Program-made: the position numbers and the translations under genes
Assembly (NCBI GenBank): GCA_030765055.1
Contig: JAUKNK010000058.1
Coordinates: 1,457,001 to 1,521,000 of the forward strand
DNA from: Mantis religiosa
Lineage: Eukaryota; Arthropoda; Insecta; Mantodea; Mantidae
Direction of reading: 5' to 3'
DNA: 64,000 bases
The notes under the pieces: generated by a model
Told to the model about the DNA's origin: nothing
Database searches by the model: none
The model's input: the letters and a program-made list of their open reading frames with translations, nothing else
Part shown: positions 43,135-53,924 of the stretch, piece by piece
Layout: the number at the start of each line of letters is the position of its first letter
Numbering within the stretch: position 1 is the first letter of the stretch

Positions 43135-43465
43135 ATTCCTTTCTTGGAAGTGTTGAAAACAGTGTTGTTATGCTAAATTAAATTTAAAGGGAGTTGATCA
43201 ATGACACTAAACAACACTTACTTTTAAATTTTTCCGGAACATGATTCACAGACTTTGCCTCTATCCTCAGCCGGCCATCAACTGGTTCTCATTGGTGTAG
43301 TTGACAATATTTTGTCATAGGTCTCCTCTGGTGGCGGTTCAAGGAACTTGCTGAACATATCTTTCTGGGGGATGTCGAAATTGAATACTTGTTCCTATTT
43401 TTTGAAATGAAGATTTGTTCCCATGTGGATAGTTCTTGTTTTCCTGATATATGTTTTAGTATTAA
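43135..43465 (-). pseudogene. PLE-A C-terminal fragment with hammerhead
   Basis: Minus strand. C-terminal tail (ENYPHGNKSSFQKI-like, FNFDIPQKDMFSKFLEPPPE) and 3' end matching 9000-9245. Hammerhead at 43234-43274: CCGG, CTGAGGA, T, AGAGGC, AAA, GTCTGT, GAA, TCATGT, T, CCGG. Its core is good, but A15.1 is changed and stem II has a mismatch. Cut at 43465 by PLE-G. Confidence 0.75.
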
Positions 43466-44700
43466 ATTTTAGATGAGTCGCATTTTTTAACACATCTGCT
43501 TCACTTTCGTACCTATTTTGAGGACATGTTTCGCAAATCTTCGCTTGCATCTACGGCTCTTGTGCGACTGACGCTAGATCCAGCGGTGTGGGTAATTCTG
43601 GGGTAAAACATGGTACAGATACGTAGACGACATCTTTGTAATAGTGTCCTACAAACTAATAGATGATGCTTTGAAACTACTCAACCTGCAAGAACCCAGC
43701 ATACAATTCACAGTAGAAACTGAAGAGGACTGTACTCTACCTTTTTTAGACCTTAAAATCAAAAAAGGCAATGAAAAACTAGAATTTGGCATTCATAGAA
43801 AAGCAACACACACAGATAATTACATCAAAGCAAATAGTTTCAACCCAATTCCACACAAACATGCAACCATCAACAGTCTGACACACAGATTAGTAAATCT
43901 ACCTCTCAGCCAGCAAGAATATCAAAACGAATACCATCAAATCTTAAAAACTGCAATTATAAATGGATATGGAAAAAACCTTGTAGATAAAAAACTAAAA
44001 TTATTCAAACTTCAAAAGAAATTAAAACAGATCACAGCTCTCACACCAATAAAACAAGAAGCTAGATTTGCTAAATTTACTTACCACCCCTGGGCCACAA
44101 AAAAGTTCCAAAAAATATTCAAGAAATACAATATAACATTGGCACCAAAAAACAATTACAACATTAAAAACCTACTTCACAGTAATAATACTGATAAGAT
44201 AAAACCATTGGAAAAGTCAGGCATTTACAAAATTAAGTGTAAAGACTGTGAAAAAATTTACATAGGAAGGACAAAAAGGAACATAGGCACTAGAAAGAAA
44301 GAACACTTCAGGCACTTAAGATACAAAAAAATATTGATAAGTCCGCAATAGCAGCTCATTTCTGGTCTGAAAATCATGAAATTGAAGATAGCACAGAATT
44401 ACTAAAATACGTACAAAAACATAGTGAACTCGTCATATGGGAGAGGATATACATAGAAAAACATAAAAACCAACTAATGAACTTTGAAATCCCGCTAGAA
44501 GAGAATCCCACTTTTCAGTTCATCACAAAATCAACAGATGGCAGCAACAACCCCAGAATTACCCACACCGCTGGATCTAGCGTCAGTCGCAGAAGAGCCG
44601 TAGATGCAAGCGAAGATTTGCGAAACATGTCCTCAAAATAGGTACGAAAGTGAAGCAGATGTGTTAAAAAATGCGACTCATCTAAAATTTAATAATTTTC
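43466..44700. pseudogene. PLE-G head-to-head dimer: partial RT plus GIY-YIG
   Basis: A short minus arm (43466-43604) repeats the C-terminal tail. The plus arm starts inside RT at YRYVDDIFVIV (catalytic YVDD), then LPFLDLKIKKGNEKL, GIHRKATHTDNYIKA, FTYHPWATKKFQKIFKKYN, SGIYKIKCKDCEKIYIGRTK, a frameshift near 44325, and KSAIAAHFWSENHEIE to MSSK. A degenerate hammerhead (CCGTAGA, then GCAAGC...TTTGC, GAAACATGTCC) lies at 44601-44632 and, inverted, near 43525. Confidence 0.83.
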
Positions 44701-44734
44701 GCTTCACTGTGGTGTTCCAGTACAGTTGAATCTC

Positions 44735-45130
44735 GATATGTTCTCCCATGTTGTTAATCTATTTTGGTTTATCACTCCTTTTAATAATTTTGGATTTGGA
44801 TCAATGTCATGGTTTTCATTAAAACCATGAAAACCATGACATTGATCCAAATCCAAAATTATTAAAAGGAGTGATAAACCAAAATAGATTGACAACATGG
44901 GAGAACATATTCATCTGGAAAAATAAGGATCGCGTAATGAACTTTGAAATCCCGCCAGCAGATAATTTGACAAAAAAGTTCATAGTTCCACCACCAGAGA
45001 GAGCAGATAACAACAGATGCCAGTTGGGAAGAGATTGAAAATGGAGGCCAGGGCCTTTGAAACTAGTCTCTCATAAATATATGAAAAAGTAAGTGACGAG
45101 TGTCAATAAACCAACCACAAATAATTTTTA
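44735..45130. pseudogene. PLE-B second dimer, short arms
   Basis: The minus arm 44735-44822 and plus arm 44828-45130 match PLE-B at 36460-36758, starting at ENHDIDPNPKLLKG. The centre repeats ATGAAAACCATGAC. It includes the U3/A8 hammerhead-like motif at 45030-45073 (TTGAAAA at 45035). Only the C-terminal 50 or so codons remain. Confidence 0.85.
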
Positions 45131-45667
45131 TATTAGTCAGTACATGTCTAATGTAGGCTTACAAATAACATGTACACTGTCCACTCCAGAATTCTCTCCT
45201 TAGGCCCTAAATTGCTTTTAGAGGTCAGGTCTTCCCTCATCCATTTGTTCCTGTAACAATGAGAGACAATAAGTCAAAAATAAAAATATTTTTTGTGAAA
45301 ATGTCAGTTGGTTGGATGTCAGAAGGTAGCTGTACATCAGAAAATATGTATATTTGTCTATATGTCTATTTGCCTATATGTTATTTATGTTTGAGTTTTT
45401 TTCACCACTGCACAGTGTTGATTCTTCAGCAACACCTGAAGGAAGCCGTTAATTTTCTTCCTCACTGCTACCTATATCCTCAACACATCTCTCATAATTG
45501 CCTTTAATATCCAAATCATGTCAAACAGCAGAAGGTCTTCCAGATTTTCTAAAGTGATATCAGAAGGTTGTACACATCCTACGAAAGCTCATTTATTTGT
45601 TACATTACTAGGATTAGCCATGGTTAACCCTGAAATTAAAAAATTTCAAATGTGCCATTCATTTAGC
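45131..45667. other. Intron, nothing recognised
   Basis: AT-rich with a few chance frames (for example 45259-45507). Confidence 0.5.
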
Positions 45668-45675
45668 TCTCGTAT

Positions 45676-45715
45676 CAGCTGATGATAGGAGCAAGAGCTC
45701 TTGAAACATGTCCTG
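45676..45715 (+). ncRNA. Hammerhead ribozyme, complete core (PLE-F)
   Basis: CAG, CTGATGA, T, stem II AGGAGC with loop AAGA and GCTCTT (six pairs, one G-U), GAA, stem III ACATGT, C, CTG. All invariant bases are present and the cleavage base is C. It is followed by 60 bp of PLE-F end (GAATAAACAGTGTGAG to about 45775) with no coding sequence. Stem III has only two pairs and a two-base loop, but the palindromic ACATGT could pair between two RNAs. Confidence 0.75.
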
Positions 45716-45775
45716 TGAATAAACAGTGTGAGTGAAGCAATGTGTCAATATCTTCTCGATTCACTTTTGTACTGA

Positions 45776-46295
45776 CAGAAATGTTTGTTTCTTTCCAGTG
45801 TGTGTTTCATACAACATATACAATGATTATCACTTGGTGGTATAATCTAGAGCCTAAAACCTTGAACCAGAGAAGTCATTTATGAAGCTATACATATATA
45901 CATTCATTCATATGCAGGCAAAACAAAATGACTCAAATATTAGGTGAATTCGGTGCAAAGAATAACTTTTCCTACAATGAAAAAAATTAGTGAAATTTCA
46001 ACAAATTATTAATATGGTCTGTACTTTATTGATACTGTATATGTGTACTGCCTTTAACGGGTTTTAAACCAGTGTTTGCTTCGTTAAATAACTTAATAAA
46101 TATGGAAGAAACAAACGTGTATTTATGAAGCATTTTTACAGCATTTAACAATTTAAATGTATTGTTCTGTTTATTGGGTATCCATTTTCGGCCTGTGAAG
46201 GGTTTAAATGACCATCAGTGAAGCAGTTAATGAGTGTCTTTGGTATACGTACCCTGGCATTGTTGACCGCTATCTATCTTTTGTTTTTCTTTCAG
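45776..46295. other. Intron, nothing recognised, up to the ABCA acceptor
   Basis: Plain intron ending in the polypyrimidine tract TTTGTTTTTCTTTCAG (to 46295). Confidence 0.55.
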
Positions 46296-46482
46296 GTTAT
46301 CATGGTTCATCATCTATGGTGTATATGTGCTGCTGCTGTCAGCGATGTGCTGCTTTGTGTTGTTTGAGACGAAAGTGTTTCAGCACTCAAACTTTCTACT
46401 CATCTTTCTGCTATGTGTCTTATATAGTTTCTCCATGATAATGTTTGCTTTTATGCTCACAGCTCTGTTTAATAGATCTCAG
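46296..46482 (+). CDS. ABC transporter subfamily A, internal exon 4
   Basis: Encodes (W)LSWFIIYGVYVLLLSAMCCF, VLFETKVFQHSNFLLIFLLC and VLYSFSMIMFAFMLTALFNRSQ: two to three membrane segments of the first transmembrane domain. SxFxxxLT.LFxxS/A is the usual ABCA pattern. The acceptor is TTCTTTCAG and the donor GTAACT at 46483. The leading G completes a Trp codon with exon 3. A longer frame running into the intron is not used. Intron phase 0 downstream. Confidence 0.93.
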
Positions 46483-46570
46483 GTAACTACATATATGGAC
46501 TACAGTGTTGTTGAAGTAGATATGTACTTCACAAGAACCAGAACCAATGCTTATATCTTGACTGTTTCAG

Positions 46571-46714
46571 ACTGCTGCAACAGTTGGCTTTACTGGGATC
46601 TTTATCACAGGTATTTTGTATTATATACAAGTAATGGTACCCAAGCTCAGTCTAGCAGTATTATTGGCAATGTCCTTGTTAAGCACAACAGGCTTTGCTC
46701 TCGCTATGGACAAG
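46571..46714 (+). CDS. ABC transporter subfamily A, internal exon 5
   Basis: 48 codons: TAATVGFTGIFITGILYYIQ, VMVPKLSLAVLLAMSLLSTT, GFALAMDK. Membrane segments with the conserved small-residue entry (A..xG.) and the FA/GLA...K end found in ABCA proteins. Acceptor GACTGTTTCAG, donor GTAAGT at 46715. Phase 0 on both sides. The intron to the next exon is 16.8 kb. Confidence 0.92.
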
Positions 46715-46889
46715 GTAAGTACTTATTGTTACACTCTTTGATGAACAGAAAACACTTGACACAGACATGTTTTTTAAAATTAATGTCCTCTAATGTTAAG
46801 TAATATTGGAATTTGAATGAAATGGATATAATGAAGCTCAGATGAGTCCTGGCTAAGTAGAACATATGAGTTACGTGACATTCATTTTT

Positions 46890-47015
46890 GGGGATAAAGG
46901 AGAACGCTGGAAAATATCTTATCCAGATAATTCACCCTTACACAAACTCAGGACCTCATGAATGTGAAGTAGGCATGTTACCACCTGCACTACATAGATG
47001 GGCACTCAGATATGG
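46890..47015 (-). repeat. SINE3, decayed partial copy
   Basis: The complement matches the head and first body part of SINE3 (ATCTATGTAGTGCAGGTGG, then GGTGAATTATCTGGATAAG). Divergent from the copy at 21500, so older. Confidence 0.65.
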
Positions 47016-47615
47016 TAAAGACATGTCATATAATCTGATGAAGTGAACAGACTTTGCTTTCAATATAGACAACATAAGGGGCTATTGTTACTATATGCGC
47101 ACAATAATGTGACTTTGTGGGTTCGTGAAATGAAAAGTCCAATTGCACCACTCAAAAATGTTCTTTATTTCCACCGAATTACAATCGGAACAATTGCCGA
47201 TTACACAGAATTACGTAATGCACACAATTACAATTCACCAGTTCGTCTGTCACAGATTCACCGCACACAGTTACGTAATCTCCTCCGATGTATGTTCCTT
47301 CACTAGGCGCTCCTCACGCTGCTCGCCAAGAACTGAACTGAACTGAACTCTCGGTCGCATCGTTCCTCGATTTATAGGTGGCTTAATGTTTCTAGGGAAT
47401 TCCTTACCATGGAGGGGAAAAATATTCTGGAGGTTTTGCGTTCTTTCAGGCGGCAGGAGGAGGGGGAAACGAACATTCAGCCACCCCTGTGGTTTCCCCT
47501 CCCTCCACTCTGTCACGCCTCCGCAGACGGTACTGATGCCACACGCCCCCCTCCACCGGCCTTCCCCTCGCGTAACCGACCGCAACTATACCGATTGGGT
47601 AACACTGCTCCCTAC

Positions 47616-49409
47616 TCAAGGCTGGTCGTCCCGAAAAGCACCATCGTAGCGGGCCAGGCGATCCAGGTGTACCACCAACATCTTTCCTCGGGGCACCTTC
47701 TGGATGCGGTAGACCACGTAGTTAATCCTCTTCACCACACGGTACGATCCTTGCCATGCCTGCTGAAGCTTTGGGCAGCGTCTCTTGGTCCGGGTAGGGT
47801 GGTACAACCAGACCAGGTCACCTTGCTGGAACCCTAGGCTGTTGGCTTGCCTGTTGTATCGGGTTTTCATGCGGTCGCTTGCCTTCTGGATGTTCTGGCG
47901 AGCCATCTCGTGCATGTCGTGGAGGTGGTCCACCAGGTTCCCCATATACTCGGTCGCTGGCTGTTTCGCTTCCGGAGGTCTTCCAAAAGCCAGGTCACAA
48001 GGGAGGCGTAACTCTCGGCCAAACATTAAGCTGGCTGGCGTCATCCCCGTGGTGTCGTGTGTTGACGAGCGGTAGGCCAGCAAGAACAGTGGCACCTTGA
48101 CGTCCCAGTCTCGCTGATGGCTGGCCACGACCTTCCTCAAGTGTTCCTCAAAGGTCATTATGTACCTTTCGACCATGCCATCCGACTGGGGATGTAGAGG
48201 TGTTGTGCGGGTCTTGTTAAAACCAAGTCTCTCTAGTGCCTCCTTCATCAGGTTGGACTCAAAATTTGTGCCTTGGTCACTGTGCAGCTCTCACGGTACT
48301 CCAAATCGGCAGAACACTTGTTCCACGAGGCAGTCTGTGATTGTCCATGCCTCTTGGTTCGGGATGGAATACACCTCCGGTCACTTAGTGAAGTAGTCCA
48401 CGACCACCATCAGGTACTTGTTGCCTCGGTCGGAAACTGGGAACGGTCCAGCAATGTCAACGGCGATCCGTTCGAATGGCGCTCCGACGTTGTACTGCTG
48501 CATGCGACATCGGCTCCTAGTCTGGGGGCCGCGACTCGCCGCGCGCACGTGACACTGACGGCACCATCTCTCGGCGTCTGCTCGGAGCCTCAGCCAGTAG
48601 TAGCGCTGCCGTAGTTTGTCAATCGTCCGGTTCGCTCCCAGTTGTCCTCCTGAAGTACCGGCGTCCACTTCCTCAAAGACTTCCGGTACCTTACTCCGGG
48701 GAAGTACCAACTCTTCTCTCTGCGTCTTCCCATCGGGTGATTCCCATACCCGGAACAGCACGCCCTCTCTGATCTTCAGCGAGTCCCATTGGGCCCAGTA
48801 CGACTTGCAGGTGGCGCTTCCTGTTGCGATATCCTCCCAGGTTGGTCTTGTCCTTGCCTCCACTTCCCTCAAGAGTGGCCCCAAGTCTGCGTCCGCCAGC
48901 TGCTCCCTCCTCAGGCCTGCGCTATCCCAGCCGTCCGCAGGCACTGCCGTGACTACTCGGACTGCTGCGGCACGCCTCTTCTCTTCCACTCTTCCGCAAT
49001 GGCCGCACTCTTCTGGACAGGGTTTTCGGGACATAGCGTCTGCTTTACCGTGGCTCTTCCCTCTACGATGTTCCGAGGTGAAGTCGTACTCCTGCAGCCT
49101 CTGGACCCAACGTGCTGTCTGGCCTTCCAGGTTCCTAAAGTTGAATAGCCAGGTTAGGCTGGAATGGTCAGTCCTCAGGTGGAATGGCTGACCGTACAGG
49201 TACTTTTGGAAGTGCTCCAAAGTCTTTACTACCGCCAGTAACTCTCGTCGGGTGACGCAGTAGTTCTTATCTGCCTTGGATAGCGTCTTGCTGTAGAGGG
49301 CTATCACCCGCTCATGACCGTCCTGGATCTCCGATAGGACACCTCCAATGCAAAGGTCGCTGGCGTCGGTGTCCACAATGAAGGCGCCACCAGGTTGTGG
49401 GAAACCCAA
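47616..49409 (-). pseudogene. G3 pol: RNase H and integrase
   Basis: RNase H: FIVDTDASDLCIGGVL, RRELLAVVKTLEHF, LRTDHSSLTWLF (D, E, D). Integrase zinc region VDAGTSGGQLGANRTIDKLR and CRQCHVR, where both zinc His residues are replaced (Asp and Gln; the G2 copy at 30.8 kb keeps them). Core IAVDIAGPFPV and YLMVVVDYFTK, then a stop in place of Trp near 48381, another stop after FGVP, then PQSDGMVERYIM with the catalytic Glu and the C-terminal domain ending KMLVVHLDRLARYDG at 47616. Confidence 0.9.
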
Positions 49410-49421
49410 AATTGGAGCACT

Positions 49422-50647
49422 TCACAGGTTCTTCTTCAGGTGCTGGAAAGCGTCTTTGGTGTCCTCCGTCCAAACATAAGGCCGGTGTTCCTCTGTCAGG
49501 CGGGTGAGGGGTTTGGCGATGTTAGAGAACCCCTTTATGAAGCGTCGGTAATAACTGCACTGCCCCAGGAAACTGCACAACTCTTTCTTATCCTTTGGGC
49601 GAGGCCAATCTTTCACAGCCTTTGTCTTCTCCGGGTCTGCGGCCACCCCTGTTGCTGAGACCATGTGGCCCAAGTAGTTCACTTACTTTCGGAAGAGCTG
49701 GCACTTCTTCGCGTTCAGCTTCAAGTTGGTTGCCTGCAATCTCTGTAGCACCTTACTCAGATTCTCGAGATGGTCTTCAAAAGTCTTACCGACGATGATG
49801 ATGTCGTCCAGGTATAGCAGGCAGGCGTCGTAAGTCAGTCCTCTCATCACTGAATCCACGAGGCGTTGGAAGGTAGCTGGTGCGTTGCAGAGGGCAAAGG
49901 GAATAACTGTGAACTGCCAGAGCCCTTGGCCTGTCGAGAATGCGGTCTTCTCCTTGTCTCTCGGATCTAGAGCTACCTGCCAGTAGCCCGACTTCATGTC
50001 CAGGGTCGAGAGCCACTGCGCACCAGCTAGCGTGTCCAGGGTATGGTCAATCCGGGGTAAGTTGAAGCAGTCCTTCCGAGTGACAGCGTTCAGCTTCCTG
50101 TAGTCTACGCAGAAGCGTAGCTCGCCGTTTTTCTTCGTCACCAAGACTACAGGGGAACACCAAGGGCTGTCAGACTCTTCAATCACCCCCTGGATCTCAT
50201 ATCCTCCAGCAAATCTCGTACCGCCCCCTGCTTCGCCAGCGGAACGCGTCTATTTGGTTGCCGAATAGGCCGGGCGTCTCCGGTGTCGATGCGGTGAAGC
50301 ACTTTGTCCGTGCGGCCGTAGTCACCATCACCTGGGCTGAAGACGCGCTGATACCGTCTCAGCAGTTGTCGAACTTTCTCCAGCTGTTCTGCGGTCAGGT
50401 GGTCGGCCAGCCTCTCCAGTAAGCCTTCTAGCCGGGGCCCCAGGTGTTGCGTTGGCACCGGCTCCTGTGTCTTATCGATTGCTGTTACGCTCACCACGGG
50501 CTCGCACGTTCCGAACTCCGTCCCGGCCTGGACGTCGTGATCGGTGTCCGTTGGATTTAGCAGTCTCACTGGCACCTCCTCTCGGCACGGCAGCAATGCC
50601 CTGGCTACACACAGTCCGTGTACATGCGTCTTCTGGTCCAGCATCAT
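49422..50647 (-). pseudogene. G3 pol: reverse transcriptase
   Basis: Frames in order: RIDTGDARPIRQPNRRVPL, then a stop and SDSPWCSPVVLVTKKNGELR, FCVDYRKLNAVTRKD, STLDMKSGYWQVAL, TVIPFALCNAPATFQRLVD, LLYLDDIIIVG (catalytic YLDD intact), and thumb and connection YLGHMVSATGVAADPEKTKA, KKELCSFLGQCSYYRRFI. Three frame breaks. Upstream part abuts element R. Confidence 0.9.
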
Positions 50648-50657
50648 GTTCCTGGTT

Positions 50658-51193
50658 TTTCTCGTAGGGGAGGGGATCCGTCCCCCTCAGCTGCCGTGGA
50701 TCGGGCGCTGCGGATCCTTAGCACACGTGGTACCTCTGACGTTACTAGAGGAACCTTGGGTTGAACATCTGAGCCCCTCCTTCGGGAGTTGTTCGGATTG
50801 GGATGGTCTCGAGGGGGCAGTTGTTCCCGATACCCGTGAGAATCCGATACGTCTAAGGACGGGGTTGAGGGAAGCCATTAATTCTCCCGGGTCCTAGCCT
50901 GCAAAGCTAGTAGAAGGTGTGCTAGATCGCCAGGCGACCCCACCGAGGTCAGATCGGTAGCCTTCACCTTTGGTGTTGGAGGGCGTAAGTGGCGTATCCA
51001 CTTCCATCCCGTCTTGTGTCCTAGGACCAGATGGGGGGGGCTTGTTTGTTACCCAGGTTTTGTCCTATGGAAAGACCCACGGAGGACGCCGAGCGCCCTT
51101 TGGGACAGCTCGGATAACTCCCTGGTTGAAAGAGGCCAGTGTCTTGTTCCTACGGGTTCAAGACTAATGGGAGTAGAACCTCTGGACTCAAAC
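50658..51193 (-). mobile_element. Element R, copy B, inserted in gypsy pol
   Basis: 536 bp, same length as copy A. TGTTCCTGGTT flanks it at 50647-50657 and 51194-51204. Gypsy protease sequence (ARLEGQRTRN) is cut by the insertion and resumes with the MLDQKTHVHG segment. The left edge has a short T run, an A tail when read on the minus strand. No shared reading frame with copy A. Confidence 0.75.
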
Positions 51194-51665
51194 TGTTCCT
51201 GGTTCTCTGGCCTTCCAGTCGCGCCATCACCACCACCTCGCTCCTCGCGGGGACAAGCACGTCTTCGTTCAAAACGACCCCGCAGATTCCAAAGCGCTCT
51301 TCGGATTGACGGAGTATAACCTCTTCTGCGTTGAGCCGCAGGACCTTCCTGCCGACGTCGGCCGTCGCCTCGTGACTCCTCGTGAGGGCATCCAGTCCCA
51401 GAATCACCTTCTCAGCCACCTTCGCGACGAACACCCACAGACGCACGGCACTCCGTCCCAAGGTCAGCTCCAGCAGGGCCTCCTTCTCCACAGGCAAGGT
51501 GTCGCCTGATGCCGTGACAAGCTGGTATGGTCGGCTCGGCTTCCTTGTCGGCAAACCCTTCGCCACGTCAGGTCTGATGATGGTCACGGCTGCCTCGGTG
51601 TCCACCAGAACGCGGCACGGCTTCCAGGTGTCCAGGCGCTCTCTCCAGGTGTCCGGGCTGTCCAC
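51194..51665 (-). pseudogene. G3 aspartic protease
   Basis: CRVLVDTEAAVTIIRPDVAK is the retropepsin active-site region, with DTE where DTG or DSG is expected. KVILGLDALTRS is the second conserved block (ILGxD), and FGICGVVLNEDVLVPARSEV the linker to RT. The Gly to Glu change should inactivate it. Confidence 0.82.
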
Positions 51666-51786
51666 ACCCCCAACTCAGGCCATTAGGTGTTCGCCGGCGT
51701 CCCTCGGCTGGTCTTCTGAATCCGGTGTAGTGGAAACTCCTCGTTCTCAACGTCGGGATAGCTGTTACCTTGGCCGCCTCCATCCT

Positions 51787-52800
51787 TTATGCTGCCGTTA
51801 GCGCCTCGTGGATGGTGTTATAATCGCCGAGCACTAGGCGCTGACGAATCTCCGTGTCTCGTACCCCGTCAACGAATGTATAGGCAGCTTCCCGGGATAC
51901 GAACTCTGGTGGGAGGTCGACTAGGGCCTTGCTAGCCAGTTGTTCGACTGCCAGGGCGAACTTCTGCAGCGTCTCCCCTGGCTGTTGTGACCTTGCCGTT
52001 AGCTGGCTGCGGTACGCTGCGGCTAAGCGGTGGTTTCCAAAACGATTTCCAGGGCCTCCCAGATGTCTTTGGGCGCCGCCGTTGTCTGCAACACGTTCAG
52101 GACTTCCGCGGCCCGTCCCTGCAGGCTGGCTATTAACTCCGTGGCCTTTTCTTCTGTTGACCATTTGTTGTGCTTGGCCACTGCGTTGAATTGGCGGCGG
52201 AAGACCTCGAAAGTTGACGCGCCGTCGTACTTGGGAGAGTTGACGCGCGCAGATGTTGTCTCGTCCTGGCGCGTCGGCCTTCAAATCCTTCAGCCTCCTG
52301 CCGACGACGTCCTCCACCATGGCGTTCAGGGACTTGACGCTGCTGTCGGGCTTTCCCTCCAGGTTGTTTACGCGGTTCGCAAGGTCTTCGACGTCTTCCA
52401 CCACGGCGTTCAGGGACTTGGCTTGTCGGCCTTTTCCTCTAAATCATTAAGGCGGTCGTCTTCTTGACCCATCCGCTTGCCAACTGTTCCTCAAATTTGG
52501 CGGCGAGGACCTCGTTCGCCACCTTCATTTCCGTGGCCAGACTGCCGTTCGCTGCCCTCATTTCTGTGGTCAATTCGGTATTTATTTCTTCCATCTTCTC
52601 GGCGATGTTGTCGTTGGCCGTCTTCATTTTTTTTCAACTCTGTAGCCAGGTTGTTATTTGCCGTTTCTGTTTTTGCAGCGAGGTTTTCATTTTCCCTCTT
52701 CATTTCCTTCAAACCGGCGGTAAGATTGTCGTTGGCCGCCTGCATTTCTTCCATTTTGTGTAAAATCTTTTCCAGTGCCGATTCCATGGCCGTTGTCCCA
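51787..52800 (-). pseudogene. G3 gag
   Basis: It starts MESALEKILHKMEEMQAAND (52783, just inside the primer-binding site), coiled-coil rich. A frameshift sits near an AAAAAAAA run at 52628-52635, another near 52440. The last third has PGETLQKFALAVEQLASKAL and FVSREAAYTFVDGVRDTEIR to HEALTAA. A capsid-like region without a visible zinc knuckle. Confidence 0.82.
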
Positions 52801-53307
52801 CTCCTGACGCCAGTTGTGACTTTGTGGGTTCGTGAAATGAAAAGTCCAATTGCACCACTCAAAAATGTTCTTTATTTCCACCGAATTACAATCGGAACAC
52901 TTGCCGATTACACAGAATTACGTAATGCACACAATTACAATTGACCTGTTCGTCTGTCACAGGTCCACTGCACGTAGTTGCGTAATTTCCTCCGATGCAC
53001 GTTCCCTCGCTGGGCGCTCCTCACGCTGCTCGCCAAAAACTGGACTGAACTCTCGGTCGCATTGTCCCTCTATTTATAGGTTGCTAAATGTTTCTAGAGA
53101 ATTCTTTACCATGGAGGGGAAAAATATTCTGGAGGTTTCGCGTTCTTTCAGGCGGCAGGAGGAGGGAGAAAGGAAGATTCAGCCACCACTGTGGTTTCCC
53201 CTCCCTCCACTCTGTTACGCCTCCGCAGGCGGTACCGATGCCACACGCCCCCCCTCCACCGGCCTTCCCCTCGCATAACCGACCGCAAGTTTGCCGATTG
53301 GGTAACA

Positions 53308-53575
53308 ATAAGTTGAGTGCTGGATTTATGGTGTGGTGCGGGCAGAGGGGAAGAAGCGAGAGCTAACACTCTTTTGTTTCTGTGGTGTGGTCAACCTTGA
53401 AAAACACAATTCAGCAAAATAGCGTGTAAGATAAGCAAAGATATGCGTCACAAGTGTGAGATATGTGGACAAATAGTAAATTGAACTTGATCTGATAAGC
53501 TGTATATTTATATAACCTAAAAATAGAAAATAAATATTACGACAGTTATAAATACTCATTCACTTTTTGATTCTT
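53308..53575. other. Intron, nothing recognised
   Basis: Right flank of the gypsy element, starting with the ATAA duplication. Confidence 0.5.
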
Positions 53576-53887
53576 TCAGTTCGGTGCATCACTTTCAGCG
53601 CTAGTATCCTCTGATGTGCTGATGATAATTTCATCAATTGCATTTTCTATTATACCATCATTTCTGCAATATTTCACTTCCAGCTCTTGGACCTTCTTGC
53701 AATGCATTGCGGTTACGGAAGATAATGCTTCTATAGCAACTTTCTGCAGATTTTGAGCCAACATATCACCAGTAACGTTGCATCCTCCTAAAACATTCCT
53801 TAGTTTTGCCCACACTAGCTCAGTTGCATTCAGATCACAGTTATACGGAGGTAGGCAAATAATAATGTGTCCCCTTTCGAGAGCCAT
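53576..53887 (-). pseudogene. DDE transposase C-terminus (IS630-like family)
   Basis: Minus strand: RGHIIICLPPYNCDLNATEL then VWAKLRNVLGGCNVTGD matches the GHxVLRLPPYHCxLNAIELVWA pattern carrying the last catalytic Glu of an insect DDE transposase family. The acidic tail IIISTSEDTSAESDAPN ends at a stop. Nothing upstream in frame; a TIR-bounded element begins 40 bp further on and may have cut it. Confidence 0.65.
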
Positions 53888-53924
53888 AACATCCCCAACA
53901 TACCTTTGTTGTTAACTGGTTAGC

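Larger units (their letters stand above)
47108..53307 (-). mobile_element. Ty3/gypsy retrotransposon G3, both LTRs and 4-bp target duplication
   Basis: A complete element: left LTR 47108-47604, right LTR 52815-53307 (497 and 493 bp, TGTTACCC to GTCACA when read on the minus strand), gag and pol between. ATAA lies at both outer edges (47104-47107 and 53308-53311). The primer-binding region next to the 5' LTR reads ACTGGCGTCAGGAGTGGG. It contains an insertion of element R at 50658-51193. No envelope-like ORF. The frames are broken, so it needs help in trans, if it moves at all. Confidence 0.93.

Noticed and set aside
44735..45130. 13-bp target duplication around the second PLE-B dimer
   Set aside because: Only a 7-base match (CAGTACA) could be found near the edges, which is too short to claim.
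46327..46803. 158-codon frame overlapping ABCA exons 4 and 5
   Set aside because: It reads a different frame from the ABCA protein and runs through introns; the exon frame with splice sites is far better supported.
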